Assembly (NCBI GenBank): GCA_964019425.1
Contig: OZ025812.1
Span: 62,001-126,000 of the forward strand
Source of the DNA: Flectonema sp. DT1601
Taxonomy: Eukaryota; Euglenozoa; Diplonemea; Diplonemida; Diplonemidae
Direction: 5' to 3'
DNA: 64,000 nucleotides
The notes under the pieces are model-generated. The model was given only the letters and a program-made list of their open reading frames with translations. It was not told the DNA's origin and made no database searches. Both the position numbers and the translations under genes were made by a program. This document shows, piece after piece, positions 15,821-27,600 of the stretch; positions within the stretch are counted from its first letter, which is position 1; each line of letters begins with the position of its first letter.

Positions 15821-17901
15821 TTATCTATCCACCAATCAATTTTCACTTGCTTTTCTGCAAATTCTGGCCTAACAAACAAGGGGTCGCCAGAAACTACTGC
15901 AGTAATCGTATTCATAATTTCGGGCGCACAAACGTGCCCCATCGGTAATCTGGTTAGCGCGAACCAGTCCCCCGAGGCATCCTCGAAGGTAAAAAGAGGT
16001 CTCGAAGCCTCTGGAATAAGTATCTGATAAAAACCTGTTTTAAAGTCTCTTAAAGAAGCTACTTCTGAGTGCACTGCACCTAAGTACTTCGAGATATGTT
16101 GTAAAGGTACAAACGGTTCATATCCAGTCTCGTAAATCTTCTCGTTCTCTTCCTTAGTCCACAAGATAAAGCGCTGCCTATCTCCTGTCTCCCTTTCCTC
16201 GAAAACTGTGAAAGGCACGTTCCTGGACTTAGAAAGTTCCTTCTTAAAAGGTACTGCAATTTTACACCTTACTAACTCCTTAGAGTGAAGACAGGAAAGC
16301 TTTGTCTTTTGAAAAGGATTTTGGGTTTTTTTATCTTTCAGGTGGGGAGTGGTGGAATGGTTGGCGGGAGAACGGGATGAGTGTCTCGAAGGGTCGTTAG
16401 GGAGCGCCGGTTCGAGTCTGGGAGGGGGATTCTTCTCTCTATTTCTACCTAAACTTTTCAGATTTCCTGCATTTTTAAATGTCAAGTCCCAAGTCTCGTT
16501 GAAACGCTCTAGGACGCTCGGAAGCATCCGGTCTTTGATTATTTGAATATCCATCGGCTGTACGATCGCTGCGTGTAATGGGGCCGACTTCTCGTAGCTC
16601 GTACTCGGTATCCTTGTTGACTTAGCCCTGTGTGTGAACTGAGCCCCCATTTTTCTTATCAGTTTTATAGGAACTTCGTCACTAAGGATGTCTTCAGGGC
16701 CCGAGCGGTGGCGATTGCGTTCCCTCCGTATCTTATTGTTGTATTTGAGATCGCCGACGTCGTCGAGTGCTTTGCAAGGCGGCTTATCAGCTCTTCCTTC
16801 AGGTCGCATCCGCTCGCGAGGAGCTCTAGTAAGGTGCTTATTGCGCCTCTTTTTATCGAGTGGGCTGTATAGGTTTTCATAATACTGTCTTCCTTCCACT
16901 CTTTTACTAGTCGTGATGTGTCCCACGGATGTAAGGTTTCGAATTCTTCTATTTCCGTCAGTCCATCCGCTATTTCCTCCACGAAATCCCCGACCAACAC
17001 GGCCCATCTGCTCGGGTAGAACGGATTGCCTCTGCGGCCCTTTGGTGTGGTTGCCCAATCTATTATTATTTCTTCCTTTGAAATTAGTATAAACTGCTCC
17101 CTTGCTAGTCCTGCTGTCTCTCCCCATCGTGCGGCTGCCTTCCAGCTGATGAGCATCGCGACTCTCGTCCTCGTACATTGTTTCATCGCCCATCCTACTA
17201 AGTGCTCCCTCTTCATGGGGATTGCTTGCTGAGTTGGAATGTTCCCTCCTGCTGCTCTGATTGCTGCTGCTAAGGTTAAAAGTGGCTTGCTGTCCATTCC
17301 CATCTTCCCCATCAGGGCTGACAGGTGCTTTGAATATGTAAGAAGCGCCGATTCCGCTGCTCCCGTTGCCATCACGAAGAGAACAGCTGTGTCCCCATTG
17401 ACTTGTAGGTTCTGGCTGCCTGCCCAATTTATCAGTCTCTTCCAGAGCTGCTTCCTGCTGGAAGTGGTCTCCTTTGCCCACATCTTCTCCATTGTCTCTC
17501 CAAGTCTTTCTGTTGCTTGGAGCACTCCCACAGAGTCTTCCTTCTGATTTCTGCTCAGGGCAGAGGGCTCCACTATGTCTAGAAGGACATTTTGGATCAC
17601 CCCTGAAGAGTCCCTTCTGGGTTCTTCCTCCACTTTTTCTACTAAGTCTGTCTTTTCCAGATTTTTGAGATTCTTTGAATTTTCCCTGACTGGACTTAGA
17701 GATGAGATACTTTTTGAAATTGCCATCCCAGGCTTTCCCGGGGTATACCTGCGCATTAGACCAATTACTTTGAGATTTCTCTGAATTTTCAGTGTTCCTC
17801 TTTCTATTTCTACCTGCTTCTTTACCTTCAATATTTGTAGCAAGTTTCCCGAGGCTCTTGCTCTCCTCACTGGCAGTGTAGGGCTGGACGTCGCCAGTCA
17901 T
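15821..17901 (-). CDS. E5 RT/RNase H ORF, partial
   Basis: N-terminal leader and RT palm up to the WWIDN box. The RNase H part is not present in this copy. Confidence 0.75.
16665..17870 (-). CDS. E5 tyrosine recombinase
   Basis: Full-length 401-codon frame, with all catalytic motifs present. Confidence 0.8.
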   Translation of the reverse strand: MRRARASGNLLQILKVKKQVEIERGTLKIQRNLKVIGLMRRYTPGKPGMAISKSISSLSPVRENSKNLKNLEKTDLVEKVEEEPRRDSSGVIQNVLLDIVEPSALSRNQKEDSVGVLQATERLGETMEKMWAKETTSSRKQLWKRLINWAGSQNLQVNGDTAVLFVMATGAAESALLTYSKHLSALMGKMGMDSKPLLTLAAAIRAAGGNIPTQQAIPMKREHLVGWAMKQCTRTRVAMLISWKAAARWGETAGLAREQFILISKEEIIIDWATTPKGRRGNPFYPSRWAVLVGDFVEEIADGLTEIEEFETLHPWDTSRLVKEWKEDSIMKTYTAHSIKRGAISTLLELLASGCDLKEELISRLAKHSTTSAISNTTIRYGGNAIATARALKTSLVTKFL

Positions 17902-18962
17902 TGTCCCCCAGCCCTTCCGTTTCCCTGTCCTCGCTGGAACGCCCTACGGAATGGAACATATCCTCCTTTTCTTCCTTTTGTACTTGCACTGCTTGTAAGG
18001 TTTCTGGTAATTGCTTTCTTCTTTGCCATAAGTACTGCATTAGCCTTCTGTAATGGATCATTAGCCTCTGTTTTAAGCTGATTGATTAGATCCGACCTCT
18101 TTGTCCCATTCATGCAATACATATTCTGAATCTTCAAATCTCTCAACAAGTTATTTCCTAATGAGACTGCATTCTCGTTCTTGTCCCATCCTGGGATGAA
18201 TTCCATAGCTAATATGAATCTTTCTAAGTTATTGTAATAATTCTCTAGCAACTCAACCCCTGGTCCAGGGGGAACTCTTCCTACGAATTTTGATTCCAGT
18301 TTAATCAGCAGGATCTCTGTCAGCCGTTGTTCCATGATTGGAATCCAGTCTAAAACACTATTCGTGTCTAATACAGCAGACTGCATCTGTGAATCTTCTT
18401 CTCCACCTTGCTGAGTACCTTGCTGAGGCGCTGCAGGAAGCACTGGTGGTGGTACAGGCTGTGGCCCCTGCGAGGTCTGCTGATGTGGTGTATTTTGAAA
18501 ATGCTGCTGGAGCTGTTGCTGTAATTGTTGCTGAAGCTGCTGCTGAAACTGCAGTTGAGACTGTTGAAACTGCTGGAACTGATCTTTAATTCCAATTACT
18601 TCTTGTTTGAGGATGTTTGTCTCATGCGAACGCACCTCGCTCTCTTGTCGAACTGCAGCATCCCGCTTCTGACTTTCTTCCCTCGTGCGTGCTATCACGG
18701 CAGCTGCGATTCCTGGTTCGATTTCACTCACATTAGGAGCTTCTAATACATCTATTTTGATACATCCTGTTTGTCCCAGTTCCCTAACAGTTTTACTCAT
18801 AGCTTGGTTATAAATTCCACCCTTGCCTGCTCTGTCAATCTTCACTATTCCTTCTAATGGTAAATCATTAACGAAGAAGGCCCTAACTTTGTGGCCCATT
18901 GTGCTTGCTAGAAATCCTTCAATCTCATCATCATTCATGCACTTAATAGTTGCAGTAGTCAT
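17898..18962 (-). CDS. E5 Gag-like protein
   Basis: 354 codons. It shares the C-terminal RRAFQRG variant with E10. Confidence 0.75.
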   Translation of the reverse strand: MTTATIKCMNDDEIEGFLASTMGHKVRAFFVNDLPLEGIVKIDRAGKGGIYNQAMSKTVRELGQTGCIKIDVLEAPNVSEIEPGIAAAVIARTREESQKRDAAVRQESEVRSHETNILKQEVIGIKDQFQQFQQSQLQFQQQLQQQLQQQLQQHFQNTPHQQTSQGPQPVPPPVLPAAPQQGTQQGGEEDSQMQSAVLDTNSVLDWIPIMEQRLTEILLIKLESKFVGRVPPGPGVELLENYYNNLERFILAMEFIPGWDKNENAVSLGNNLLRDLKIQNMYCMNGTKRSDLINQLKTEANDPLQKANAVLMAKKKAITRNLTSSASTKGRKGGYVPFRRAFQRGQGNGRAGGQ

Positions 18963-19465
18963 TTTTCTTTTACTTTTAGTGGTGAGATGTGACAAAGTGG
19001 CAAATAACTGCAAAAGTAAAAGAATAAATTTATTAGAATCCAAACTATTTAAACTATAACAAAAAGACAAATTAGCACCAACACTCCATGATTTTTTACT
19101 GCTAACTGAATTAGCAGCCGAACACCTAGATTTCAAAACAAGATTGCCTACTAAAAGGAGTCCTTTCTCATCCTATTATACCTTATCTATCTTTCCTAAA
19201 CCTGCTTATGCGCAGAAACCCAGCATCTTTTCCTTGGGCAAAAACCTTTCTTACTTTTCTAGTAAGAAAGTTTTCTGCCTAAATTCTGGTGCATTTTGGA
19301 TGGCTGCGCAATTACTGAAATAAATTTGCAAAAACTGTAGCTTTAGAATCGTTGGTTAACCTTAAAAAGTAGTTACCCCAGGTAATTAGAAATTGTGTGG
19401 CTTTTAGAACTACCAGCCAGAACTAACAGAAATGCCTGCTTGCGGGTAGGGAAGTAAGGGAAAAA

Positions 19466-19584
19466 GCCTGCAAGCACCCGGGGTTCCCACGTGATCACTC
19501 ACCGCAGTACTAACCAGGCCTGCTGGTGCTTAACTTCCCAAATCGGGCGGGATGGGGTGCATTCACCAGAGTATGGCCGCAGGC
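19466..19584 (-). rRNA. 5S rRNA (R5, unit 1)
   Basis: Complete copy. Confidence 0.97.
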
Positions 19585-19876
19585 AATAGCAGATTTTTTT
19601 TATTCTTGAGAGTTTAGTGGGGCAACCCACCATGAAAAAATTTACCTAGAAATTTTTATCCAGCAGGGTTGGGGCTGGGGCTCGGTCTTAGCTTTAACAT
19701 TAACGTAGGAGCGGCGAAAATTACGTCTTTCGGGGAAAAAAGCCAAAAAGAAATATATTAAATAATAATATATAATTATATTTTAATTTTTACATAAAAT
19801 TAGGAAACACAGTAAGTGTTTCCTAATTTCCTTTATACATTTTCTTCTGCTTGGCAAACAGAGGTGCACAGACAAT

Positions 19877-19994
19877 AAAAAAACCCCAAAGGAAGAAAAT
19901 TCTTCCTAAGAGGTTGGCTAAATATTCCAAGCAAGCTCGGATGTTGAGACTGTACCAATAAAGTACAGAAACTGTAGCTTTAGAATCGTTGGTT
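19877..19994 (-). ncRNA. SL RNA gene (R5, first)
   Basis: Whole gene with T7 tract. Confidence 0.92.
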
Positions 19995-20102
19995 AACCTT
20001 AAAAAGTAGTTACCCCAGGTAATTAGAAATTGTGTGGCTTTTAGAACTACCAGCCAGAACTAACAGAAATGCCTGCTTGCGGGTAGGGAAGTAAGGGAAA
20101 AA

Positions 20103-20221
20103 GCCTGCAAGCACCCGGGGTTCCCACGTGATCACTCACCGCAGTACTAACCAGGCCTGCTGGTGCTTAACTTCCCAAATCGGGCGGGATGGGGTGCATT
20201 CACCAGAGTATGGCCGCAGGC
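20103..20221 (-). rRNA. 5S rRNA (R5, unit 2)
   Basis: Complete copy. Confidence 0.97.
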
Positions 20222-20513
20222 AATAGCAGATTTTTTTTATTCTTGAGAGTTTAGTGGGGCAACCCACCATGAAAAAATTTACCTAGAAATTTTTATCCAG
20301 CAGGGTTGGGGCTGGGGCTCGGTCTTAGCTTTAACATTAACGTAGGAGCGGCGAAAATTACGTCTTTCGGGGAAAAAAGCCAAAAAGAAATATATTAAAT
20401 AATAATATATAATTATATTTTAATTTTTACATAAAATTAGGAAACACAGTAAGTGTTTCCTAATTTCCTTTATACATTTTCTTCTGCTTGGCAAACAGAG
20501 GTGCACAGACAAT

Positions 20514-20631
20514 AAAAAAACCCCAAAGGAAGAAAATTCTTCCTAAGAGGTTGGCTAAATATTCCAAGCAAGCTCGGATGTTGAGACTGTACCAATAAAG
20601 TACAGAAACTGTAGCTTTAGAATCGTTGGTT
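20514..20631 (-). ncRNA. SL RNA gene (R5, second)
   Basis: Whole gene with T7 tract. Confidence 0.92.
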
Positions 20632-20739
20632 AACCTTAAAAAGTAGTTACCCCAGGTAATTAGAAATTGTGTGGCTTTTAGAACTACCAGCCAGAACTAA
20701 CAGAAATGCCTGCTTGCGGGTAGGGAAGTAAGGGAAAAA

Positions 20740-20858
20740 GCCTGCAAGCACCCGGGGTTCCCACGTGATCACTCACCGCAGTACTAACCAGGCCTGCTGG
20801 TGCTTAACTTCCCAAATCGGGCGGGATGGGGTGCATTCACCAGAGTATGGCCGCAGGC
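20740..20858 (-). rRNA. 5S rRNA (R5, unit 3)
   Basis: Complete copy. Confidence 0.97.
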
Positions 20859-21242
20859 AATAGCAGATTTTTTTTATTCTTGAGAGTTTAGTGGGGCAAC
20901 CCACCATGAAAAAATTTACCTAGAAATTTTTATCCAGCAGGGTTGGGGCTGGGGCTCGGTCTTAGCTTTAACATTAACGTAGGAGCGGCGAAAATTACGT
21001 CTTTCGGGGAAAAAAGCCAAAAAGAAATATATTAAATAATAATATATAATTATATTTTAATTTTTACATAAAATTAGGAAACACAGTAAGTGTTTCCTAA
21101 TTTCCTTTATACATTTTCTTCTGCTTGGCAAACAGAGGTGCACAGACAATAAAAAAACCCCAAAGGAAGAAAATTCTTCCTAAGAGGTTGGCTAAATATT
21201 CCAAGCAAGCTCGGATGTTGAGACTGTACCAATAAAGTACAG

Positions 21243-23950
21243 TAATTGCGCTTGCCTTCCATATCATGCACCTGACGAATGAAATGTATAGATGAAACTA
21301 ATTAAACTAATAAAACAAACTAATGGATCAAACTAGCAAACACAGAGAAGCTGCCTAAGACAGTTTATTGTGTTGGGGTAGTGGCTGGTGCCCGTTTCGA
21401 TTCGGCGTGACACCGGCCGGAGGGATGGAGGGTGGGTTTTTCTTTTACTTTTAGTGGTGAGATGTGACAAAGTGGCAAATAACTGCAAAAGTAAAAGAAT
21501 AAATTTATTAGAATCCAAATTATTTAAACTATAACAAAAAGACAACTTAGCACCAAGACTCCATGATTTTTTACTGCTAACTGAATTAGCAGCCGAACAC
21601 CTAGATTTCAAAACCAGATTGCCTACTAAAAGGAGTCCTTTCTCATCCTATTATACCTTATCTATCTTTCCTAAACCTGCTTATGCGCAGAAATCCAGCA
21701 TCTTTTCCTTGGGCAAAAACCTTTCTTACTTTTCTAGTAAGAAAGTTTTCTGCCTAAATTCTGGTGCATTTTGGATGGCTGCGCAATTACTGAAATAAAT
21801 TTGCAATAATTGCGCTTGCCTTCCATATCATGCACCTGACGAATGAAATGTATAGATGAAACTAATTAAACTAATAAAACAAACTAATGGATCAAACTAG
21901 CAAACACAGAGAAGCTGCCTAAGACAGTTTATTGCGTTGGGGTAGTGGCTGGTGCCCGTTTCGATTCGGCGTGACACCGGCTCCGCCACCCCATCGCGAG
22001 TTGAAGAAGCCCCCGAGCGCAAGTTCGACCTTCGCCCTCGTTTCCGAGGTGATAGGCTCCCTCGAGGGGATGTCTGCGGGGTTATATTTTGTGCTCACCC
22101 ATTGAAGTGTGAAAGAACATTTTAAACGAAGTAATTTTTCTATTGAAACTAAAATAAATGAATTAAGAGAGTGTGAGCGAGCACACATCTTCTTTCTGAA
22201 CGATCCGCAGACCGTGGTGTTATCGACCCAGATGGACAAATGGTCCGCTCTAGTAATAGCGCTCAAAGTCTTCCCTAAGGCATCTGCCTCGAGAATGTTA
22301 ATATGGCGTTCTTCGCCTAAGGGCCATTGGCCACCTAAGATTTCCATCTCTGCAGAGTCCCAAACAATCACACCTCCCCAGCCCTTGAGCGAGGCATCGA
22401 TAAAGACCTCTGCAGTTTTACCGACCTTCTCATCTGGTAAAATAGTACGTCCCTTCTGGACTTGGTGCATCCACGCGCGCAGCTCAGCTTTCACTGAGTT
22501 TGGTAAAGAAATCTTTTCTGAAACAAGAATTGCTCCTCGATTGAGCTTATTAGTAAGTCTTCGCAGAAACTTCATTGCAAACCAGAACCTACCAGGAGGG
22601 ACCCCCGATATGGCACTAGCATGCAAAAGCCTGCCCGAAAGAGATTCTGCTGCTGCTGCAGTTATGCAGTTCAAATTGCAAGTTTTTATTCTTTTAGTAA
22701 TCTTTTCACCTAAAGAAACTTCCCTAGTAGGATGTGAGAAAAATGCACCTAAAAATTCGTATTCAGTGCCTAAATTAACAGTATCTTGTACCTTCCAGGT
22801 TGCGTTGCAAAGCCTGGCAAACTCGTCCATTCTATTCGTGGCCTCTCGGACCCTTTCTTTATCCCCATAAATCCTTATATTATCTATCCACCAATCAATT
22901 TTCACTTGCTTTTCTGCAAATTCTGGCCTAACAAACAAGGGGTCGCCAGAAACTACTGCAGTAATCGTATTCATAATTTCGGGCGCACAAACGTGCCCCA
23001 TCGGTAATCTGGTTAGCGCGAACCAGTCCCCCGAGGCATCCTCGAAGGTAAAAAGAGGTCTCGAAGCCTCTGGAATAGGTATCTGATAAAAACCTGTTTT
23101 AAAGTCTCTTAAAGAAGCTACTTCTGAGTGCACTGCACCTAAGTACTTCGAGATATGTTGTAAAGGTACAAACGGTTCATATCCAGTCTCGTAAATCTTC
23201 TCGTTCTCTTCCTTAGTCCACAAGATAAAGCGCTGCCTATCTCCTGTCTCCCTTTCCTCGAAAACTGTGAAAGGCACGTTCCTGGACTTAGAAAGTTCCT
23301 TCTTAAAAGGTACTGCAATTTTACACCTTACTAACTCCTTAGAGTGAAGACAGGAAAGCTTTGTTTTTTGAAAAGAATTTTGGGTTTTTTTATCTTTCAG
23401 GTGGGGAGTGGTGGAATGGTTGGAGGGAGAACGGGATGAGTGTCTCGAAGGGTCGTTAGGGAGCGCCGGTTCGAGTCTGGGAGGGGGATTCTTCTCTCTA
23501 TTTTTACCTAAACTTTTCAGATTTCCTGCATTTTTAAATGTCAAGTCCCAAGTCTCGTTGAAACGCTCTAGGACGCTCGGAAGCATCCGGTCTTTGATTA
23601 TTTGAATATCCATCGGCTGTACGATCGCTGCGTGTAATGGGGCCGACTTCTCGTAGCTCGTACTCGGTATCCTTGTTGACTTAGCCCTGTGTGTGAACTG
23701 AGCCCCCATTTTTCTTATCAGTTTTATAGGAACTTCGTCACTAAGGATGTCTTCAGGGCCCGAGCGGTGGCGATTGCGTTCCCTCCGTATCTTATTGTTG
23801 TATTTGAGATCGCCGACGTCGTCGAGTGCTTTGCAAGGCGGCTTATCAGTTCTTCCTTCAGGTCGCATCCGCTCGCGAGGAGCTCTAGTAAGGTGCTTAT
23901 TGCGCCTCTTTTTACCGAGTGGGCTGTATAGGTTTTCATAATACTGTCTT
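21243..23950 (-). mobile_element. E6: partial YR retrotransposon, fused to E7
   Basis: B2 21243-21417, linker, A2 21437-21806, B1 21807-21981, RT/RNase H and the C-terminal end of the YR frame. Gag and A1 are absent. At about 23951 it runs directly into the B2 repeat of E7 with no host unit between. Both B repeats share a private CTGCCTAAG variant, so this is a separate insertion. It is broken, by one structural event. Confidence 0.9.
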
Positions 23951-23956
23951 CCTTCC
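21919..23956 (-). CDS. E6 RT/RNase H ORF, C-terminal part
   Basis: Covers RT palm and RNase H with all motifs. The N-terminal leader is missing. An in-frame ATG just inside E7's B2 repeat (about 23967) is fortuitous. Confidence 0.7.
23724..23956 (-). CDS. E6 tyrosine recombinase, C-terminal fragment
   Basis: Only the last catalytic section (HSVKRGA box, AKHSTTS, TIRYGG) remains. It has no start of its own and is not expected to be functional. Confidence 0.6.
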
Positions 23957-24614
23957 ATATCATGCACCTGACGAATGAAATGTATAGATGAAACTAATTA
24001 AACTAATAAAACAAACTAATGGATCAAACTAGCAAACACAGAGAAGCTGTCTAAGACAGTTTATTGCGTTGGGGTAGTGGCTGGTGCCCGTTTCGATTCG
24101 GCGTGACACCGGCCGGAGGGATGGAGGGTGGGTTTTTCTTTTACTTTTAGTGGTGAGATGTGACAAAGTGGCAAATAACTGCAAAAGTAAAAGAATAAAT
24201 TTATTAGAATCCAAATTATTTAAACTATAACAGAAAGACAACTTAGCACCAAAACTCCATGATTTTTTACTGCTAACTGAATTAGCAGCTGAACACCTAG
24301 ATTTCAAAACCAGATTGCCTACTAAAAGGAGTCCTTTCTCATCCTATTATACCTTATCTATCTTTCCTAAACCTGCTTATGTGCAGAAATCCAGCATCTT
24401 TTCCTTGGGCAAAAACCTTTCTTACTTTTCTAGTAAGAAAGTTTTCTGCCTAAATTCTGGTGCATTTTGGATGGCTGCGCAATTACTGAAATAAATTTGC
24501 AATAATTGCGCTTGCCTTCCATATCATGCACCTGACGAATGAAATGTATAGATGAAACTAATTAAACTAATAAAACAAACTAATGGATCAAACTAGCAAA
24601 CACAGAGAAGCTGT

Positions 24615-27600
24615 CTAAGACAGTTTATTGCGTTGGGGTAGTGGCTGGTGCCCGTTTCGATTCGGCGTGACACCGGCTCCGCCACCCCGTCGCGAGTTGA
24701 AGAAGCCCCCGAGCGCAAGTTCGACCTTCGCCCTCGTTTCCGAGGTGATAGGCTCCCTCGAGGGGATGTCTGCGGGGTTATACTTTGTGCTCACCCATTG
24801 AAGTGTGAAAGAACATTTTAAACGAAGTAATTTTTCTATTGAAACTAAAATAAATGAATTAAGAGAGTGTGAGCGAGCACACATCTTCTTTCTGAACGAT
24901 CCGCAGACCGTGGTGTTATCGACCCAGATGGACAAATGGTCCGCTCTAGTAATAGCGCTCAAAGTCTTCCCTAAGGCATCTGCCTCGAGAATGTTAATAT
25001 GGCGTTCTTCGCCTAAAGGCCATTGGCCACCTAAGATTTCCATCTCTGCAGAGTCCCAAACAATCACACCTCCCCAGCCCTTGAGCGAGGCATCGATAAA
25101 GACCTCTGCAGTTTTACCGACCTTCTCATCTGGTAAAATAGTACGTCCCTTCTGGACTTGGTGCATCCACGCGCGCAGCTCAGCTTTCACTGAGTTTGGT
25201 AAAGAAATCTTTTCTGAAACAAGAGTTGCTCCTCGATTGAGCTTATTAGTAAGTCTTCGCAGAAACTTCATTGCAAACCAGAACCTACCAGGAGGGACCC
25301 CCGATATGGCACTAGCATGCAAAAGCCTGCCCGAAAGAGATTCTGCTGCTGCTGCAGTTATGCAGTTCAAATTGCAAGCTTTTATTCTTTTAGTAATCTT
25401 TTCACCTAAAGAAACTTCCCTAGTAGGATGTGAGAAAAATGCACCTAAAAATTCGTATTCAGTGCCTAAATTAACAGTATCTTGTACCTTCCAGGTTGCG
25501 TTGCAAAGCCTGGCAAACTCGTCCATTCTATTCGTGGCCTCTCGGACCCTTTCTTTATCCCCATAAATCCTTATATTATCTATCCACCAATCAATTTTCA
25601 CTTGCTTTTCTGCAAATTCTGGCCTAACAAACAAGGGGTCGCCAGAAACTACTGCAGTAATCGTATTCATAATTTCGGGCGCACAAACGTGCCCCATCGG
25701 TAGTCTGGTTAGCGCGAACCAGTCCCCCGAGGCATCCTCGAAGGTAAAAAGAGGTCTCGAAGCCTCTGGAATAAGTATCTGATAAAAACCTGTTTTAAAG
25801 TCTCTTAAAGAAGCTACTTCTGAGTGCACTGCACCTAAGTACTTCGAGATATGTTGTAAAGGTACAAACGGTTCATATCCAGTCTCGTAAATCTTCTCGT
25901 TCTCTTCCTTAGTCCACAAGATAAAGCGCTGCCTATCTCCTGTCTCCCTTTCCTCGAAAACTGTGAAAGGCACGTTCCTGGACTTAGAAAGTTCCTTCTT
26001 AAAAGGTACTGCAATTTTACACCTTACTAACTCCTTAGAGTGAAGACAGGAAAGCTTTGTCTTTTGAAAAGAATTTTGGGTTTCTTTATCTTTCAGGTGG
26101 GGAGTGGTGGAATGGTTGGAGGGAGAACGGGATGAGTGTCTCGAAGGGTCGTTAGGGAGCGCCGGTTCGAGTCTGGGAGGGGGATTCTTCTCTCTATTTT
26201 TACCTAAACTTTTCAGATTTCCTGCATTTTTAAATGTCAAGTCCCAAGTCTCGTTGAAACGCTCTAGGACGCTCGGAAGCATCCGGTCTTTGATTATTTG
26301 AATATCCATCGGCTGTACGATCGCTGCGTGTAATGGGGCCGACCTCTCGTAGCTCGTACTCGGTATCCTTGTTGACTTAGCCCTGTGTGTGAACTGAGCC
26401 CCCATTTTTCTTATCAGTTTTATAGGAACTTCGTCACTAAGGATGTCTTCAGGGCCCGAGCGGTGGCGATTGCGTTCCCTCCGTATCTTATTGTTGTATT
26501 TGAGATCGCCGACGTCGTCGAGTGCTTTGCAAGGCGGCTTATCAGCTCTTCCTTCAGGTCGCATCCGCTCGCGAGGAGCTCTAGTAAGGTGCTTATCGCG
26601 CCTCTTTTTATCGAGTGGGCTGTATAGGTTTTCATAATACTGTCTTCCTTCCACTCTTTTACTAGTCGTGATGTGTCCCACGGATGTAAGGTTTCGAATT
26701 CTTCTATTTCCGTCAGTCCATCCGCTATTTCCTCCACGAGATCCCCGACCAACACGGCCCATCTGCTCGGGTAGAACGGATTGCCTCTGCGGCCCTTTGG
26801 TGTGGTTGCCCAATCTATTATTATTTCTTCCTTTGAAATTAGTATAAACTGCTCCCTTGCTAGTCCTGCTGTCTCTCCCCATCGTGCGGCTGCCTTCCAG
26901 CTGATGAGCATCGCGACTCTCGTCCTCGTACATTGTTTCATCGCCCATCCTACTAAGTGCTCCCTCTTCATGGGGATTGCTTGCTGAGTTGGAATGTTCC
27001 CTCCTGCTGCTCTGATTGCTGCTGCTAAGGTTAAAAGTGGCTTGCTGTCCATTCCCATCTTCCCCATCAGGGCTGACAGGTGCTTTGAATACGTAAGAAG
27101 CGCCGATTCCGCCGCTCCCGTTGCCATCACGAAGAGAACAGCTGTGTCCCCATTGACTTGTAGGTTCTGGCTGCCTGCCCAATTTATCAGTCTCTTCCAG
27201 AGCTGCTTCCTGCTGGAAGTGGTCTCCTTTGCCCACATCTTCTCCATTGTCTCTCCAAGTCTTTCTGTTGCTTGGAGCACTCCCACAGAGTCTTCCTTCT
27301 GATTTCTGCTCAGGGCAGAGGGCTCCACTATGTCTAGAAGGACATTTTGGATCACCCCTGAAGAGTCCCTTCTGGGTTCTTCCTCCACTTTTTCTACTAA
27401 GTCTGTCTTTTCCAGATTTTTGAGATTCTTTGAATTTTCCCTGACTGGACTTAGAGATGAGATACTTTTTGAAATTGCCATCCCAGGCTTTCCCGGGGTA
27501 TACCTGCGCATTAGACCAATTACTTTGAGATTTCTCTGAATTTTCAGTGTTCCTCTTTCTATTTCTACCTGCTTCTTTACCTTCAATATTTGTAGCAAGT

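Larger units (their letters stand above)
15808..19331 (-). mobile_element. E5: partial YR retrotransposon
   Basis: It contains A1 (18962-19331), gag, YR and the first two thirds of the RT/RNase H ORF, and lacks the B1-A2-B2 end. About 13 bp of ATCT-type filler (15808-15820) separate it from the R4 unit. It matches E10 closely (offset 23590), including private variants such as CAAACTATTT and ACCAACACTCC. It is broken, by one large structural event. Confidence 0.9.
19332..21242 (-). repeat. R5: three 637-bp units
   Basis: Unit starts are 19332, 19969 and 20606. There are two whole SL genes; an SL 5' fragment is at 19332-19357 and an SL 3' fragment at 21151-21242. Confidence 0.95.
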
